A DNA stretch of 64,000 nt, from positions 30,428 through 94,427 of the forward strand of contig JAGVNU010000070.1 in NCBI GenBank assembly GCA_020053105.1. The letters run 5' to 3'. The notes beneath the pieces are model-generated. The model searched no databases, had not been told where the DNA came from, and saw only the letters and a program-made list of their open reading frames with translations. The position numbers were made by a program, and so were the translations under genes. Source of the stretch: Thermodesulfovibrionia bacterium. GTDB taxonomy: Bacteria; Nitrospirota; Thermodesulfovibrionia; UBA6902. This document shows, piece by piece, positions 29,346-38,518 of the stretch; the stretch's first letter is position 1; each line of letters begins with the position of its first letter.

Positions 29346-31270
29346 TGCTGAAACGTCTTCTTGTTATTTCAGTCGTCCTGGTCCTGTCTTTATTTCACTC
29401 TATCGTGAGCGCTGCAATGAAGCCCGGCGAATTTATTGTCCTTTGCTATCACGCAGTGCCTCTTACGGCCTTGCCGGGGGACTCATTCAGCATACCTCAG
29501 CAGAAGTTTGTTGAGCAGATGGAGTACCTGCGGACGCACGGATATCACCCCGTGTCGTTTGACGATATCCTGAGGGCCGGCAAGGGGGAGAGAGACCTCC
29601 CTGAAAAGGCAGTGCTTCTGACCTTTGACGATGGCTACATTTCATATCGCGACTTTGTCCTTCCAGTGCTCGAAGAACTCGGTTATCCATCTGTCCTGGC
29701 AATTGTAGGTAATTTTATAGAGTATTCTCGCCCTGCCGGACTGGCCGAACCCCTGATGAGCTGGGGGCAGATAAAAGAGGTGAGTTCACACAAACTCGTT
29801 GAGGTCGTATCTCATTCCTATGACCTGCACAAAGGGGTCAAATATAATCCGCAGGGGAATGAGGCCGCTGCTGCCGCCTCAGTCGCATATAATCCGGATA
29901 CCAGGACATATGAAACGGAAGAAAAATACAGGTCCCGTTTAGAAGCTGATTTTATTGCCCAGAAAAACCTGTTTAAAGAAAGGCTCGGCTTTGCCCCGAG
30001 GGCAATGGTCTGGCCTTATGGGAGGTTTAATCAGATAAGCGTGGAGATTGCAAAGAAAACAGGCATGTTATCTACTTTTACCATTGAAAGAGGTTTCTCC
30101 AGCATTGAATACCTTGATGCCCTTGACCGCAACATGGTCGAAAATATACAGATGGAGCGGTTTATCAGTATGCTGAATGACCCTCTTGGAGACAAACCGA
30201 TGATAAGGGCAATGCAAGTGGACCTTGATCTCATCTATGATCCCGACACGGACCGGATGGATGAAAACCTCGGCAAGCTTATAGACCGGCTCGCGGCAAT
30301 GGATGTAAATACAGTATTTCTGCAGGCCTTTGCCGATCCTGAAGGTACGGGAAACATAAAGAGCGTATATTTCCATAACAGCATCCTGCCCGTGCGCGCG
30401 GATTTCTTCAGCCATGCAGCTCACCAGATGGCTATTCGGAAAATGATGGTGTATGCCTGGATGCCGGTATTAAGTATTGAGCTTCCCGACAGCGAGATGA
30501 ACGAAAGGCTCAAGGTGCGTAAAAGAAAGGACGGGAAAATCGGCCCGGCCACTTCATGGTATAGAAGACTTAGCCCTTTCAGCAGTGAAACCTCTGGGCT
30601 GGTGCGGAAATTATATGAAGACCTCGCCTCTCATTCGCAGATACATGGAATCCTGTTTCAGGATGATGCATACCTGACGGATTACGAGGACTTTCATCCT
30701 GATGCAATAAACAGATATGCAGAACGCTTCGGCATTGATCCAGCCACGGCAGGCCTGGATAAAGATACCGGTTTTGCCGATGACTGGGCCCGCTATAAGA
30801 CAGAGGCCTTGATTGATTTCACAAACATTCTTAAACAGGGGGTAAGGAAATACCGGCCTGTTGCCAAGTTTGCAAGGAACCTGTATGGGATCGTTATGGA
30901 AGAGCCGGAGGCAGAGTCATGGCTTGCACAGGACTACGGACTCTTTTTAAAGAATTATGATCAGGTGGTTGTAATGGCGTACCCTCAGATGGAAGAAGTA
31001 AAAAGCCCGTCTGAATGGCTGAAAAATCTGGTTGGCAGGGCCAGGGTCATGCCGCAAGGCATAGAAAAGACTGTTTTTAAAATACAGACGTATGACTGGG
31101 AAAAGGAGGGATGGATAGATGACGGTATTCTCCTGGAGGAACTAAGAGACATATTGTCCTCGGGAGGAAGTCACCTGGCGTATTACCCCGATGACTACCG
31201 GGAAGACAAACCAGCGATTAGTAAAATCAAGCTGGAAATGTCCACCAAATCATATCCATTTATACCATGA
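29345..31270 (+). CDS. pgaB: Poly-beta-1,6-N-acetylglucosamine N-deacetylase PgaB
   Basis: Partially deacetylates PNAG in the periplasm before export. After an N-terminal signal segment (MLKRLLVISVVLVLSLFHSI) the polysaccharide-deacetylase domain shows CYHAV, LLTFDDGYISYRDF with the metal aspartates, and SHSYDLH. The C-terminal half (from about residue 290) is the GH13-like hydrolase domain of PgaB (FLQAFADPEGTG, FQDDAYLTDYEDF). ATG 29345 follows GGAGG; a longer frame from 29327 lies in pgaA. Confidence 0.92.
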   Translation: MLKRLLVISVVLVLSLFHSIVSAAMKPGEFIVLCYHAVPLTALPGDSFSIPQQKFVEQMEYLRTHGYHPVSFDDILRAGKGERDLPEKAVLLTFDDGYISYRDFVLPVLEELGYPSVLAIVGNFIEYSRPAGLAEPLMSWGQIKEVSSHKLVEVVSHSYDLHKGVKYNPQGNEAAAAASVAYNPDTRTYETEEKYRSRLEADFIAQKNLFKERLGFAPRAMVWPYGRFNQISVEIAKKTGMLSTFTIERGFSSIEYLDALDRNMVENIQMERFISMLNDPLGDKPMIRAMQVDLDLIYDPDTDRMDENLGKLIDRLAAMDVNTVFLQAFADPEGTGNIKSVYFHNSILPVRADFFSHAAHQMAIRKMMVYAWMPVLSIELPDSEMNERLKVRKRKDGKIGPATSWYRRLSPFSSETSGLVRKLYEDLASHSQIHGILFQDDAYLTDYEDFHPDAINRYAERFGIDPATAGLDKDTGFADDWARYKTEALIDFTNILKQGVRKYRPVAKFARNLYGIVMEEPEAESWLAQDYGLFLKNYDQVVVMAYPQMEEVKSPSEWLKNLVGRARVMPQGIEKTVFKIQTYDWEKEGWIDDGILLEELRDILSSGGSHLAYYPDDYREDKPAISKIKLEMSTKSYPFIP

Positions 31271-32544
31271 AATTGACACTCTTATCATTCATTCAGGCGT
31301 TATGCGATTTTGTTTACCTATATCCGCTCCTTATGAGTTTTGTGTGGATGATGGGCGCTATTATATTTTATCTCAGGCTGGAGCGAGGGAAGAAGATTCC
31401 ACCGGAAATGGATGAATACCCTTTGTTTTCCGTGCTGGTACCGTGCCATAACGAGAGGGACCAGATCGGGGACACCGTTGATTATCTGCTGGACCTTGAC
31501 TATCCGAACTATGAACTCATCCTTATTGATGACGGAAGCACTGATGAAACTCCCGCGAAGATACATGAGTTTTGTAAAAAGCATGAAAGGGTAAGAGGCG
31601 TATACCTGAAGCAGAACGGGGGTAAAGCTTCAGCGCTGAATGCGGGATGCCTTGTGTCCAGGGGGGACTTGATTCTTTCGATTGATGCCGATGCATTGCT
31701 TGATAAAAACTGTCTGAGATGGATGGCCTGGCATTTTATGAAATTCCCGAGAGTAGGCGCTATTACCGGCAACCCGAGGGTCATAAACCGCACAACGCTC
31801 CTCGGCAAGATACAGACCGGAGAATATTCGACAATAATAGGGTTCATAAAAAGGTCGCAGCGAATCCTTGGAAAGGTTTTGACGGTATCAGGGGTCGTGG
31901 CTGCATTCCGCAAGCAGGCGCTTGCATCTGTTGGTTTCTGGGACAATGATATGGTCACAGAAGACATAGATATCACATGGAAGCTTGAGAAAAAATTCTG
32001 GGATGTCCGTTATGAGCCCAGGGCCATTTGCTGGATATTTGTTCCGGAAACTCTGCGCGGTCTCTGGAAACAGCGTGTACGCTGGGCACAGGGCGGGGTG
32101 GAGGTACTGAAAAAGCATAACGATATCTGGCAGGACTGGAGACAGCGCAGATTGTGGCCGGTGTATATCGAATATGCCTGCAGCATACTCTGGGTGCTGG
32201 CCTTCTGGACACTCATTATCATGTGGGCCGAGCAGACTTTTTTGGGTGTTCTTATGCCTGTACGATTATTGCCGCCTATTCCGCCCCTGTGGACGGGGTC
32301 GATTCTCGCTTTGGTCTGCCTGATGCAATTTACTCTCAGCCTGCTAATAGACAGCCACTATGACAAGAGGATATTCAGGTATCTTTTCTGGGTCATCTGG
32401 TACCCCTTTATTTACTGGATGATCAATGCATTTGCGGTCGTGATAGCTGTTCCGAAAGCCCTTCTCAAGAAGAAAGGGACAAAGGCCGTCTGGGTAAGTC
32501 CTGATAGAGGGATAGAAAAAATATCTGCTGCGGGGGGGAAATAA
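31267..32544 (+). CDS. pgaC: Poly-beta-1,6-N-acetylglucosamine synthase PgaC
   Basis: Membrane GT2 processive glycosyltransferase that makes PNAG from UDP-GlcNAc. N-terminal helices, then PCHNERDQIGDTV, LIDDGSTDET (first Asp pair), LSIDADALLD (DxD), VTEDIDITWKL (TED) and QRVRWAQGG (QxxRW), the processive-synthase set, followed by C-terminal membrane helices. Length 425 is normal. It overlaps pgaB by four bases. Confidence 0.94.
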   Translation: MKLTLLSFIQALCDFVYLYPLLMSFVWMMGAIIFYLRLERGKKIPPEMDEYPLFSVLVPCHNERDQIGDTVDYLLDLDYPNYELILIDDGSTDETPAKIHEFCKKHERVRGVYLKQNGGKASALNAGCLVSRGDLILSIDADALLDKNCLRWMAWHFMKFPRVGAITGNPRVINRTTLLGKIQTGEYSTIIGFIKRSQRILGKVLTVSGVVAAFRKQALASVGFWDNDMVTEDIDITWKLEKKFWDVRYEPRAICWIFVPETLRGLWKQRVRWAQGGVEVLKKHNDIWQDWRQRRLWPVYIEYACSILWVLAFWTLIIMWAEQTFLGVLMPVRLLPPIPPLWTGSILALVCLMQFTLSLLIDSHYDKRIFRYLFWVIWYPFIYWMINAFAVVIAVPKALLKKKGTKAVWVSPDRGIEKISAAGGK

Positions 32545-32547
32545 GCC

Positions 32548-32976
32548 ATGCCTGAAATTGAAATCAGAGATAATCCGAAACTTAGGAGCTTATTCAGGAA
32601 TATTACGGAATTGACTTTTACGGGGTTTGTCTGGGGATTATGGGCGTACCTTTTACTGCCCATTGTGAACATTGCTATGTGGATTATCGGGTTACGCTTC
32701 ATTGAAGTATCTGTTATCGAGCAATTGGGATACAAAGAGATGACAGATCTCATAAGCAAAATGGGCTGGATAGTGCTCACCGTGTTCTTAACATTGCGTT
32801 TATGGGGTTTCTATAATTACAAAAGATTTGGAAAGAAATCCAGACGCATGAGTTCTCCGCCTGTTACCATTGAACAGCTCGCAGAGCATTTCAATATTCC
32901 TGCTGAACAGGTCAAGTACATGCAGTTACAGAAGGAGATTGTATGGGAGAATGCCGGCTTGCCTGAAACATCATAG
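32548..32976 (+). CDS. pgaD: PgaD-like accessory membrane protein
   Basis: The 142-residue protein has two hydrophobic segments (FTGFVWGLWAYLLLPIVNIAMWIIG and about 85-110) and follows pgaC by three bases. PgaD binds PgaC and responds to cyclic di-GMP in E. coli. The sequence is short and the family variable, so the call leans on position and membrane layout, with the WGLWAYLLLP stretch similar to PgaD. Confidence 0.85.
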   Translation: MPEIEIRDNPKLRSLFRNITELTFTGFVWGLWAYLLLPIVNIAMWIIGLRFIEVSVIEQLGYKEMTDLISKMGWIVLTVFLTLRLWGFYNYKRFGKKSRRMSSPPVTIEQLAEHFNIPAEQVKYMQLQKEIVWENAGLPETS

Positions 32977-33143
32977 AGATCTAAGCAACTTCCTCAAATT
33001 GCCTCTGACCCCCTGCCCTGCTGCTTCTTAATATGGTTTTTTACTGAAATTTGCTAAACTACGGTAACTAGAAAGTACGATGAATAAACATGCAGGAAAC
33101 CCTGCGTTTCAGCAAATTGCGTGGCCAGAGAGATATATAACAC

Positions 33144-34136
33144 ATGTCGAAAATTGAAATCGGACACGGCAGCGGCGGCAGGCTCACAAGAGATTTAATA
33201 AAGAACATATTTTTAAAATATATAAACAGCGAAGAGCTGAACCCCCTCGAAGACGCTGCAATAATTAATCTCAGGCATCCGCTGGCAGCCTTTACCACGG
33301 ACTCTTTTGTCATACGCCCCCTCTTCTTTCCCGGCGGAGATATCGGGAAGCTTTCAGTCTGCGGAACAGTTAACGACCTTGTTGTCAGCGGGGCTATGCC
33401 GCGGTATATTTCTCTCGGTTTTATCATTGAAGAAGGTTTTTCTATTGCCAGCCTTGAACTGATCGTAAAAAGCATCAGTGAGGCAGCCAAAGATGCAGGA
33501 ATCATAATAGTCACCGGCGACACAAAAGTCGTTGAAAAAAACAAATGTGACGGCATATATATCAATACCACAGGTGTCGGCGAAGTTGTGAAAGCCTTGC
33601 CTTTGAGCAATGTCTCTGACAGAGACGCCGTCATTATTACCGGCACGGTCGGAGACCACGGGACTTCTATAGCAATCGCAAGAGATGAGTTCAGCATAGA
33701 GGCCCCGGTCCAAAGCGATTGCGCCGCGTTAAATGGGCTGATCACCCCCCTCTTTGAAACCAACGGCATAAAATGGATGAGAGACCCGACCAGAGGCGGC
33801 GTTGCAACAGTGCTGGTGGAATTGTCCGAGTCACTCGGGTACGGGGTACAGGTTTTTGAAGACAGGGTGCCTGTTCGGGAGGATGTCCGGTTTATTTCCG
33901 ATATGCTCGGCTATGACCCGCTCTATCTGGCCAATGAAGGAAAGGCGATAATCATCACGTCAGGTGAAAGCGCCAATAAGGTCCTGGAGATACTGAAGAG
34001 ACATCCCCTGGGGAAAAACGCCGCGGTAATCGGCAAGGTCTCTTCCAAATTTAAAGGGGTGAGATTAATGACCAGGATCGGCGGAGAACGAATCCTCGAT
34101 ATGCTGGAAGAGGATATGCTGCCGAGGATTTGTTGA
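33144..34136 (+). CDS. hypE: Hydrogenase maturation protein HypE
   Basis: Converts the carbamoyl group delivered by HypF on its C-terminal cysteine to a cyanide ligand for iron. The N-terminus IEIGHGSGGRLTRDLI and the C-terminal DMLPRIC (Cys at the last position) are diagnostic; GDTKVVE, RDPTRGGVAT and IANEG-like NEGKAIII belong to the ATP-binding AIRS fold. It is not SelD, which it resembles in fold. It is separated from hypCAB by the pga operon; hypD and hypF are not in the window. Confidence 0.95.
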   Translation: MSKIEIGHGSGGRLTRDLIKNIFLKYINSEELNPLEDAAIINLRHPLAAFTTDSFVIRPLFFPGGDIGKLSVCGTVNDLVVSGAMPRYISLGFIIEEGFSIASLELIVKSISEAAKDAGIIIVTGDTKVVEKNKCDGIYINTTGVGEVVKALPLSNVSDRDAVIITGTVGDHGTSIAIARDEFSIEAPVQSDCAALNGLITPLFETNGIKWMRDPTRGGVATVLVELSESLGYGVQVFEDRVPVREDVRFISDMLGYDPLYLANEGKAIIITSGESANKVLEILKRHPLGKNAAVIGKVSSKFKGVRLMTRIGGERILDMLEEDMLPRIC

Positions 34137-34181
34137 ATACATAGCGATGATACCCTGCAACTGAAAGAAGTCTTCCTTTTC

Positions 34182-34580
34182 TCAAGCTACATTTAGAAAG
34201 CCCTTTACCGACTTCACAAACTGATTTGCATTGCTCACAGTCTCTTTTGCTTTTTCTATCGAAATCGGGGTGAAGGTTTTATAATCTGCTACCTGACGCA
34301 GCTCAAAAGCCTTATGGAAGTTCTTTGAGAGTTCTTTAGGGAAGATGTCTTTCTGTACAAATTCCGTATCGAAAAGACTGATGACCCCTGTATGTTTAGA
34401 CGGCACTTTGCCTTCTTTCTGCAAAAGCGCAAGCGCTGCGTAGAACATTGCATAATAAGCGCGGTTTACAATGCTCTGGGGACTGCGTTCTCCGTTTAGA
34501 AGAAAGTCGGCATCATAGAGAGCGGTCTGCGCCTGTTCTATACGGTATTTTATGAGGCTTATTATTTCTTCGTCCTTCAA
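34182..34580 (-). CDS. HEPN-domain protein (toxin partner of MNT)
   Basis: The 132-residue helical protein has the HEPN stretch ALYDADFLLNGERSPQSIVNRAYYAMFYAALALLQKEG. In MNT/HEPN modules the HEPN protein is a possible RNase whose activity is blocked by AMPylation from the MNT partner. The residue set (R....Y) is of this subtype. It overlaps the nucleotidyltransferase gene by four bases (toxin second). Confidence 0.85.
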   Translation of the reverse strand: MKDEEIISLIKYRIEQAQTALYDADFLLNGERSPQSIVNRAYYAMFYAALALLQKEGKVPSKHTGVISLFDTEFVQKDIFPKELSKNFHKAFELRQVADYKTFTPISIEKAKETVSNANQFVKSVKGFLNVA

Positions 34581-34897
34581 ATAGGAACTCCGTCTGTCTC
34601 AACGGCCTTTGCAAGAAGCGAATATCTTTCAGGGCTGTTTTCCCATTCATCTTTTGTAAAGACAACCGGGACTATCACGATGCCCTGCTCAAAGCCTGCC
34701 TCCCAGGCGCAATCACTCACGTAGTCAAATTCCTGTTCACCTGACGGTCCATTAATTACAACTAAAACGTCCATGTCGGAAAAAGGCCCTGCATCTCCAC
34801 GCGCCCTGGAGCCGAAAAGAATCAATTTATACAAGCTCACACGTTTCAATAATAAAGACTTGAAGCTGTCCAGAATCTTTTTCTCAATTATGTTCAT
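34577..34897 (-). CDS. Minimal nucleotidyltransferase (MNT antitoxin)
   Basis: The 106-residue protein has the polymerase-beta-type motif GSRARGDAGPFSDMDVLVVI, with the GS and the two metal aspartates (DMD), and a third Asp/Glu region downstream. MNT antitoxins transfer AMP to the HEPN partner. It comes first in the minus-strand pair and overlaps the HEPN gene by four bases. Confidence 0.87.
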   Translation of the reverse strand: MNIIEKKILDSFKSLLLKRVSLYKLILFGSRARGDAGPFSDMDVLVVINGPSGEQEFDYVSDCAWEAGFEQGIVIVPVVFTKDEWENSPERYSLLAKAVETDGVPI

Positions 34898-34998
34898 CTT
34901 GCCCTTCCATCAATCATGACAATTAATGCCCTGAGATATTTTACACAATCACCACTTTTATTTAATATGACGTCATAAGACGTTAAACCTCTTATCCT

Positions 34999-35760
34999 CT
35001 ATTGCGTCTTATGTTTTTCGATTTGTTCTGTCAAACGTATAATAAACGCTTTTTTATCGTCGCTGATATCTGCTTCTTTAAGCCATGATTCTATCTCATC
35101 AAACGACCATGTAATAGCAATGTCCTGTGATATGAGTTCTGCTAATTCAGCGGTGCACTCCGAAACCTCTAAATCCAGTAAAGTCCTTGAAATACATTCG
35201 AGATATTTCCCAATAACTTCGTCATTAACTTCCAATGATAAACCAAGAGCTTTTGTAGCAATTTCCAATGACCTTTTGTATTCGCCTTTTATAATTAGCG
35301 ATTCAGAAAGGCTTAAATAAGAATCTGCGTTATTCGGATTTAACTCTATCGCCTTGTTGAAATCGACTATGGCATTCTCAATTTGTCTAAGTTTGCAATA
35401 AACCGTCCCTCTGTTAATATAAGCGGTTGCGTGATCGGGGGCCAACTCTATTACCCTATTGAAATCACTTATTGCATTCTCATGTTGTTGAAGTCTGATA
35501 TAAGCATTCCCTCTGTTATTGTAAGCATTTGCATAGCTTGGATTTAACTCTATCGCATTGTTGTAATCAACTATGGCATCCTTATATTTTTGAAGTTTGC
35601 CATAAGCAATCCCTCTGTTATTGTAAGCTGTTGCATAGTGTGGATCTAACTCGATAGCCTTGTTATAATCAACGATGGCCTTCTCATATTTTTGAAGTCC
35701 CACATAAGCAATCCCTCTGTTATTGTAAGCACGTTCATCGTTGGGCTCTAACTCTATCAC
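34999..35760 (-). CDS. Tetratricopeptide-repeat protein, probable 3' part of a broken gene
   Basis: About 253 residues with at least five near-identical TPRs (YNNRGIAYGKLQKYKDAIVD and variants, spaced 34 residues) and a different C-terminal domain after residue 170. The only start is a GTG at 35760 placed inside a repeat (DKVIELEPNDERAY), which has no own beginning; reading this frame upstream gives FRISDNDKVIELEPND, which continues the frame of a truncated repeat, and the TIR-like gene stops eight bases upstream in another frame. It therefore looks like the 3' half of one TIR-TPR gene, or a broken remnant. Confidence 0.65.
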   Translation of the reverse strand: MIELEPNDERAYNNRGIAYVGLQKYEKAIVDYNKAIELDPHYATAYNNRGIAYGKLQKYKDAIVDYNNAIELNPSYANAYNNRGNAYIRLQQHENAISDFNRVIELAPDHATAYINRGTVYCKLRQIENAIVDFNKAIELNPNNADSYLSLSESLIIKGEYKRSLEIATKALGLSLEVNDEVIGKYLECISRTLLDLEVSECTAELAELISQDIAITWSFDEIESWLKEADISDDKKAFIIRLTEQIEKHKTQ

Positions 35761-35767
35761 TTTGTCA

Positions 35768-36175
35768 TTATCTGAGATCCGGAAGGTTTTTCTCTGAATA
35801 TTCGATATGGTTTAAGTCTCTAACATCAAAAGGCGCGTCTTCCAGATTTTGAGTAATGATGATCGCCTTCGTATGTGTAAGAGCATGGGCAAAACCGAGT
35901 TCATAGAATACGTTGGGATTTTTCCCTGTGGTGTCCACTATGAGATATTTTGCTTTTCTGATATTTTTGCAAATCCTGTTGCACCAGATCGAAAGATGTG
36001 TATATTGCTCATCTGCCCGGTCACAAACAAAATCCTTCCCCTGAATTCCCGTCACAGCCTGGCTAATTGCATCAAAAACTGAGGTAGAGTCCTTAAAAGG
36101 CATCATCACAAAGACATATTTATTATCCCTAATTGCCGGATGTGGACATTCAGCGCCGATTTTTGAACAAAGCAT
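35768..36175 (-). CDS. TIR/nucleoside-deoxyribosyltransferase-like protein (probable 5' part)
   Basis: The product (135 residues from ATG 36175 behind GAGGG; the frame also opens at TTG 36187) has the pattern FVMMPFKDS..., YLIVDTTGKNPNVFYELGFAHAL and IIITQNLEDAPFDVRDLNHIEY. This matches the nucleotide-binding fold shared by TIR-like and nucleoside 2-deoxyribosyltransferase-like domains, several of which are NAD-cleaving defence effectors. The glutamate of VFYELGFAHA is the likely catalytic residue. The protein ends soon after the domain and eight bases before the TPR frame, which suggests one fused gene split by a frameshift. Confidence 0.65.
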   Translation of the reverse strand: MLCSKIGAECPHPAIRDNKYVFVMMPFKDSTSVFDAISQAVTGIQGKDFVCDRADEQYTHLSIWCNRICKNIRKAKYLIVDTTGKNPNVFYELGFAHALTHTKAIIITQNLEDAPFDVRDLNHIEYSEKNLPDLR

Positions 36176-36390
36176 CTTGACCCTCAAATTATGCTTAATG
36201 GATTATTTTATTTAAAAGCCTCTTTAGTTCTGCCAATATCATAAGCAGTGCAAGGGGGAAATTCAAGAACTATTTGTACCAAGTCCCTCAGATCCTCAGT
36301 GTTGCGAGTCCGCAAACCAATTCCCCCTATTGAAATATTTCATCTCCGAATGTAATCTATTACAACTCATCTATACTTTAGGGGCATGGA

Positions 36391-36804
36391 ATGAACAGAA
36401 ACGATTTAAGAGAACTTTTTCTCATCAGGCTTAAAGAGGCAAAGGTATTATTGCAAAACAAGAATTACGACGGGGCATATTATCTTTGCGGCTATGCTAT
36501 TGAGTGTGGTCTTAAGGCATGTATTGCAAAGAAAACAAAGAGGCATGATTTCCCGGACAAGAATACAGTCAATGAAAGCTATACACATGATCTTACAAAG
36601 CTTGTCAAAGCAGCCGGTCTTGGCTTAGAATTAGATAAAGAAATAAAAAACGCTCCGGTATTTAAAACAAACTGGAGCATTGTCAGGGATTGGTCGGAAG
36701 CGAGTCGCTATAATAAATATACTGAAAAAGAGGCAAGTGACCTTTTATCAGCGGTCTCGGACAAAAAGCACGGGGTTATAAAATGGTTAAAACTGCATTG
36801 GTAG
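36391..36804 (+). CDS. HEPN-domain protein
   Basis: The 137-residue protein begins with the HEPN pattern FLIRLKEAKVLLQNKNYDGAYYLCGYAIECGLKACIAKK and ends in a further helix (EASDLLSAVSDKKHGVIKWLK). There is no nucleotidyltransferase partner. It overlaps the next gene by 22 bases, so the two form a pair of unusual type. It could be an RNase toxin or a structural HEPN. Confidence 0.75.
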   Translation: MNRNDLRELFLIRLKEAKVLLQNKNYDGAYYLCGYAIECGLKACIAKKTKRHDFPDKNTVNESYTHDLTKLVKAAGLGLELDKEIKNAPVFKTNWSIVRDWSEASRYNKYTEKEASDLLSAVSDKKHGVIKWLKLHW

Positions 36805-37169
36805 AAAAAGATATAGAAAAAGGCAAAAGATTAATAGAAGAACTGGACAAGACGACTTTCAGGGTCGATGCAGCTTTTTGGTTTTACGTCTCTGAGTCCG
36901 ACGAGTGGCGTCTGTTCATTGCATCTCCTTTTGTCGAACAAGAGGGGCCTAAAAAATCCTATAATTTTATTCAGTCAATCATTGAGAAGCTTTCTCAGCC
37001 TTCCTCCATCACTTTAACTGAAATTTCTGTTTTAAAATTAACCGACAATCTGATAAAAACATTGAGGACCGGAATTAAAACAGGACGCAGCATATCAGGT
37101 ATTCGCTTTACCGGTAATGTCATAAATAATACGTTCATTGAAGATGCCTACATTTACAGAATGGTTTAG
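36783..37169 (+). CDS. Unknown partner of the HEPN protein
   Basis: The 128-residue product is not recognised. It has mixed helix and strand (AAFWFYVSESDEWRLFIASPF, GRSISGIRFTGNVINNTFIEDAYIYRM) and no signal peptide or membrane segment. The ATG at 36783 lies inside the 3' end of the HEPN gene, which fits a translationally coupled antitoxin or second component. No ribosome-binding site of its own is obvious. Confidence 0.6.
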   Translation: MVKTALVEKDIEKGKRLIEELDKTTFRVDAAFWFYVSESDEWRLFIASPFVEQEGPKKSYNFIQSIIEKLSQPSSITLTEISVLKLTDNLIKTLRTGIKTGRSISGIRFTGNVINNTFIEDAYIYRMV

Positions 37170-37204
37170 TAATAGCAGAGACCTAAGATACATAATTACA
37201 CACT

Positions 37205-37237
37205 CAACATGAAGTGCCAAAATGGAACTTCATGTTG
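37205..37237. terminator. Long hairpin between convergent genes
   Basis: CAACATGAAGT (37205-37215) is the exact inverse complement of ACTTCATGTTG (37227-37237); inside the loop CCA/TGG could pair as well. It lies between the end of the HEPN-partner gene (+) and the end of the fatty acid desaturase gene (-). It has no T tract, so it may be a bidirectional terminator or simply a palindromic repeat. Confidence 0.5.
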
Positions 37238-37293
37238 TCGAATTCATCTTTAGCAAGTTGAAACATAACGACTCTGTGTTGACAGGACATCCG

Positions 37294-38322
37294 TTAGCGC
37301 ACAGGCTCTTTCAGTGACCTGAAACTAACAAGCTTCTGCTGCTTCTCATCCCACAAATTTAAAGAAAACGACTTGAGGCTTTTGCGGATGGTCAGGGGCT
37401 TGACGGTCTGCATAACGGGTGATGCATCGTAGCATTGTTGCAGCTTGTAGTTAGGGATTCGAGGCAGAACATGGTGGACATGATGAAAACCGATATTGCC
37501 GGAGAACCACTGAAGCGCCCTGGGCAGCTTGTAATAAGAGCTCCCTTTCAATGCAGCCTTCACCGGGTCCCACTTCTCATGACGGGACCAATACACTCCC
37601 TCGAACTCATGCTGAACGTAGAACAGCCATACACCGACGGCCCCGGCAAGCAGGATGACCGGGAGCTGAATCAGCAGATAAGTCCTGAAACCGATCGTCA
37701 GGCTGGCTGCTGAAATGATCATTAAAATGGCCAGATTCGTAAACACCGCGCTGAAGCGCTCATTCTTCCCTTCCCATTTGTGCAGGTATCTCTGGGTAAT
37801 CAAAAAAGAGTACCCGGGACCGATTCCGAGGAAAACAAAAGGATTGCGATAAAGCCGGTAGGCCAATTGTATCCTCCTGGAAGCTGCCCGATACTCTTCA
37901 ACAGTCAATGTCCAGATGTCACCGACGCCCCTGTGATCAAGGTCCGCGTAAGTGCCGTGATGCACGAGGTGATTGTGCTGCCAGTATGTAAATGGGGTAA
38001 AGGTCAATATGCCGGCCACATAACCAAGGACCTTATTGGCCCGGTGTGAGGCAAAAAATGAATGATGCGCACAGTCATGAAAGAAGATAAATATTCGCAT
38101 CAGGAAAAGGGACGCGATGATAATGAGCAAAGAAATCCATGCAAGTGGATAGTTTTGGTCCACCATGTAAACAAGGACAACCCACAATGCAATGTAGGGA
38201 ATAAAGGTGTTGATCATCTGCAGAATAGCCTGCCGCAGGTCCGGTTTGGCGTAAAGCGATAATTCTTTCCGCAAAGAATGTATTGTCAATTCATCAGGGA
38301 CTGCGCCTGTATCCGTAACCAT
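37294..38322 (-). CDS. Membrane fatty acid desaturase
   Basis: Di-iron, oxygen-dependent acyl desaturase of about 342 residues. The three histidine boxes are HDCAHH, HNLVHHG and HHVHH, in the usual spacing, with about four membrane helices between them. The C-terminal box sits before VLPRIPNYKL. It is expected to introduce double bonds into membrane lipids, which needs molecular oxygen. It is divergent from the ku operon. Confidence 0.9.
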   Translation of the reverse strand: MVTDTGAVPDELTIHSLRKELSLYAKPDLRQAILQMINTFIPYIALWVVLVYMVDQNYPLAWISLLIIIASLFLMRIFIFFHDCAHHSFFASHRANKVLGYVAGILTFTPFTYWQHNHLVHHGTYADLDHRGVGDIWTLTVEEYRAASRRIQLAYRLYRNPFVFLGIGPGYSFLITQRYLHKWEGKNERFSAVFTNLAILMIISAASLTIGFRTYLLIQLPVILLAGAVGVWLFYVQHEFEGVYWSRHEKWDPVKAALKGSSYYKLPRALQWFSGNIGFHHVHHVLPRIPNYKLQQCYDASPVMQTVKPLTIRKSLKSFSLNLWDEKQQKLVSFRSLKEPVR

Positions 38323-38423
38323 ATCGCGCCTTCATCGATTAATCAACTTATTTTTTTGTATCATGAAAAAGGTCTGTAGTCAATGGGGTGATAGTGAAAT
38401 GCTCCATCGATTTATACCCAAGC

Positions 38424-38451
38424 TTGACACCGGGACTTTGTGTGGTATATT
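38424..38451 (+). promoter_or_regulatory. Sigma-70-type promoter of the ku operon
   Basis: TTGACA (38424-38429) and TATATT (38446-38451) are separated by 16 bases and lie 68 bases before the ku ATG. Close to consensus and in the right place between divergent genes. Confidence 0.65.
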
Positions 38452-38518
38452 TTCCTTATAGGCCGATAAAAGGGCAAAACAAATTACCTGGTCTTAAAAG
38501 AACTGCGGAGGATTTTTA

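Noticed and set aside
33144..34136. selD (selenophosphate synthetase)
   Set aside because: The fold is shared, but the C-terminal PRIC cysteine and the IEIGHGSGG N-terminus are HypE features; the SelD catalytic Cys/Sec-Lys motif is missing.
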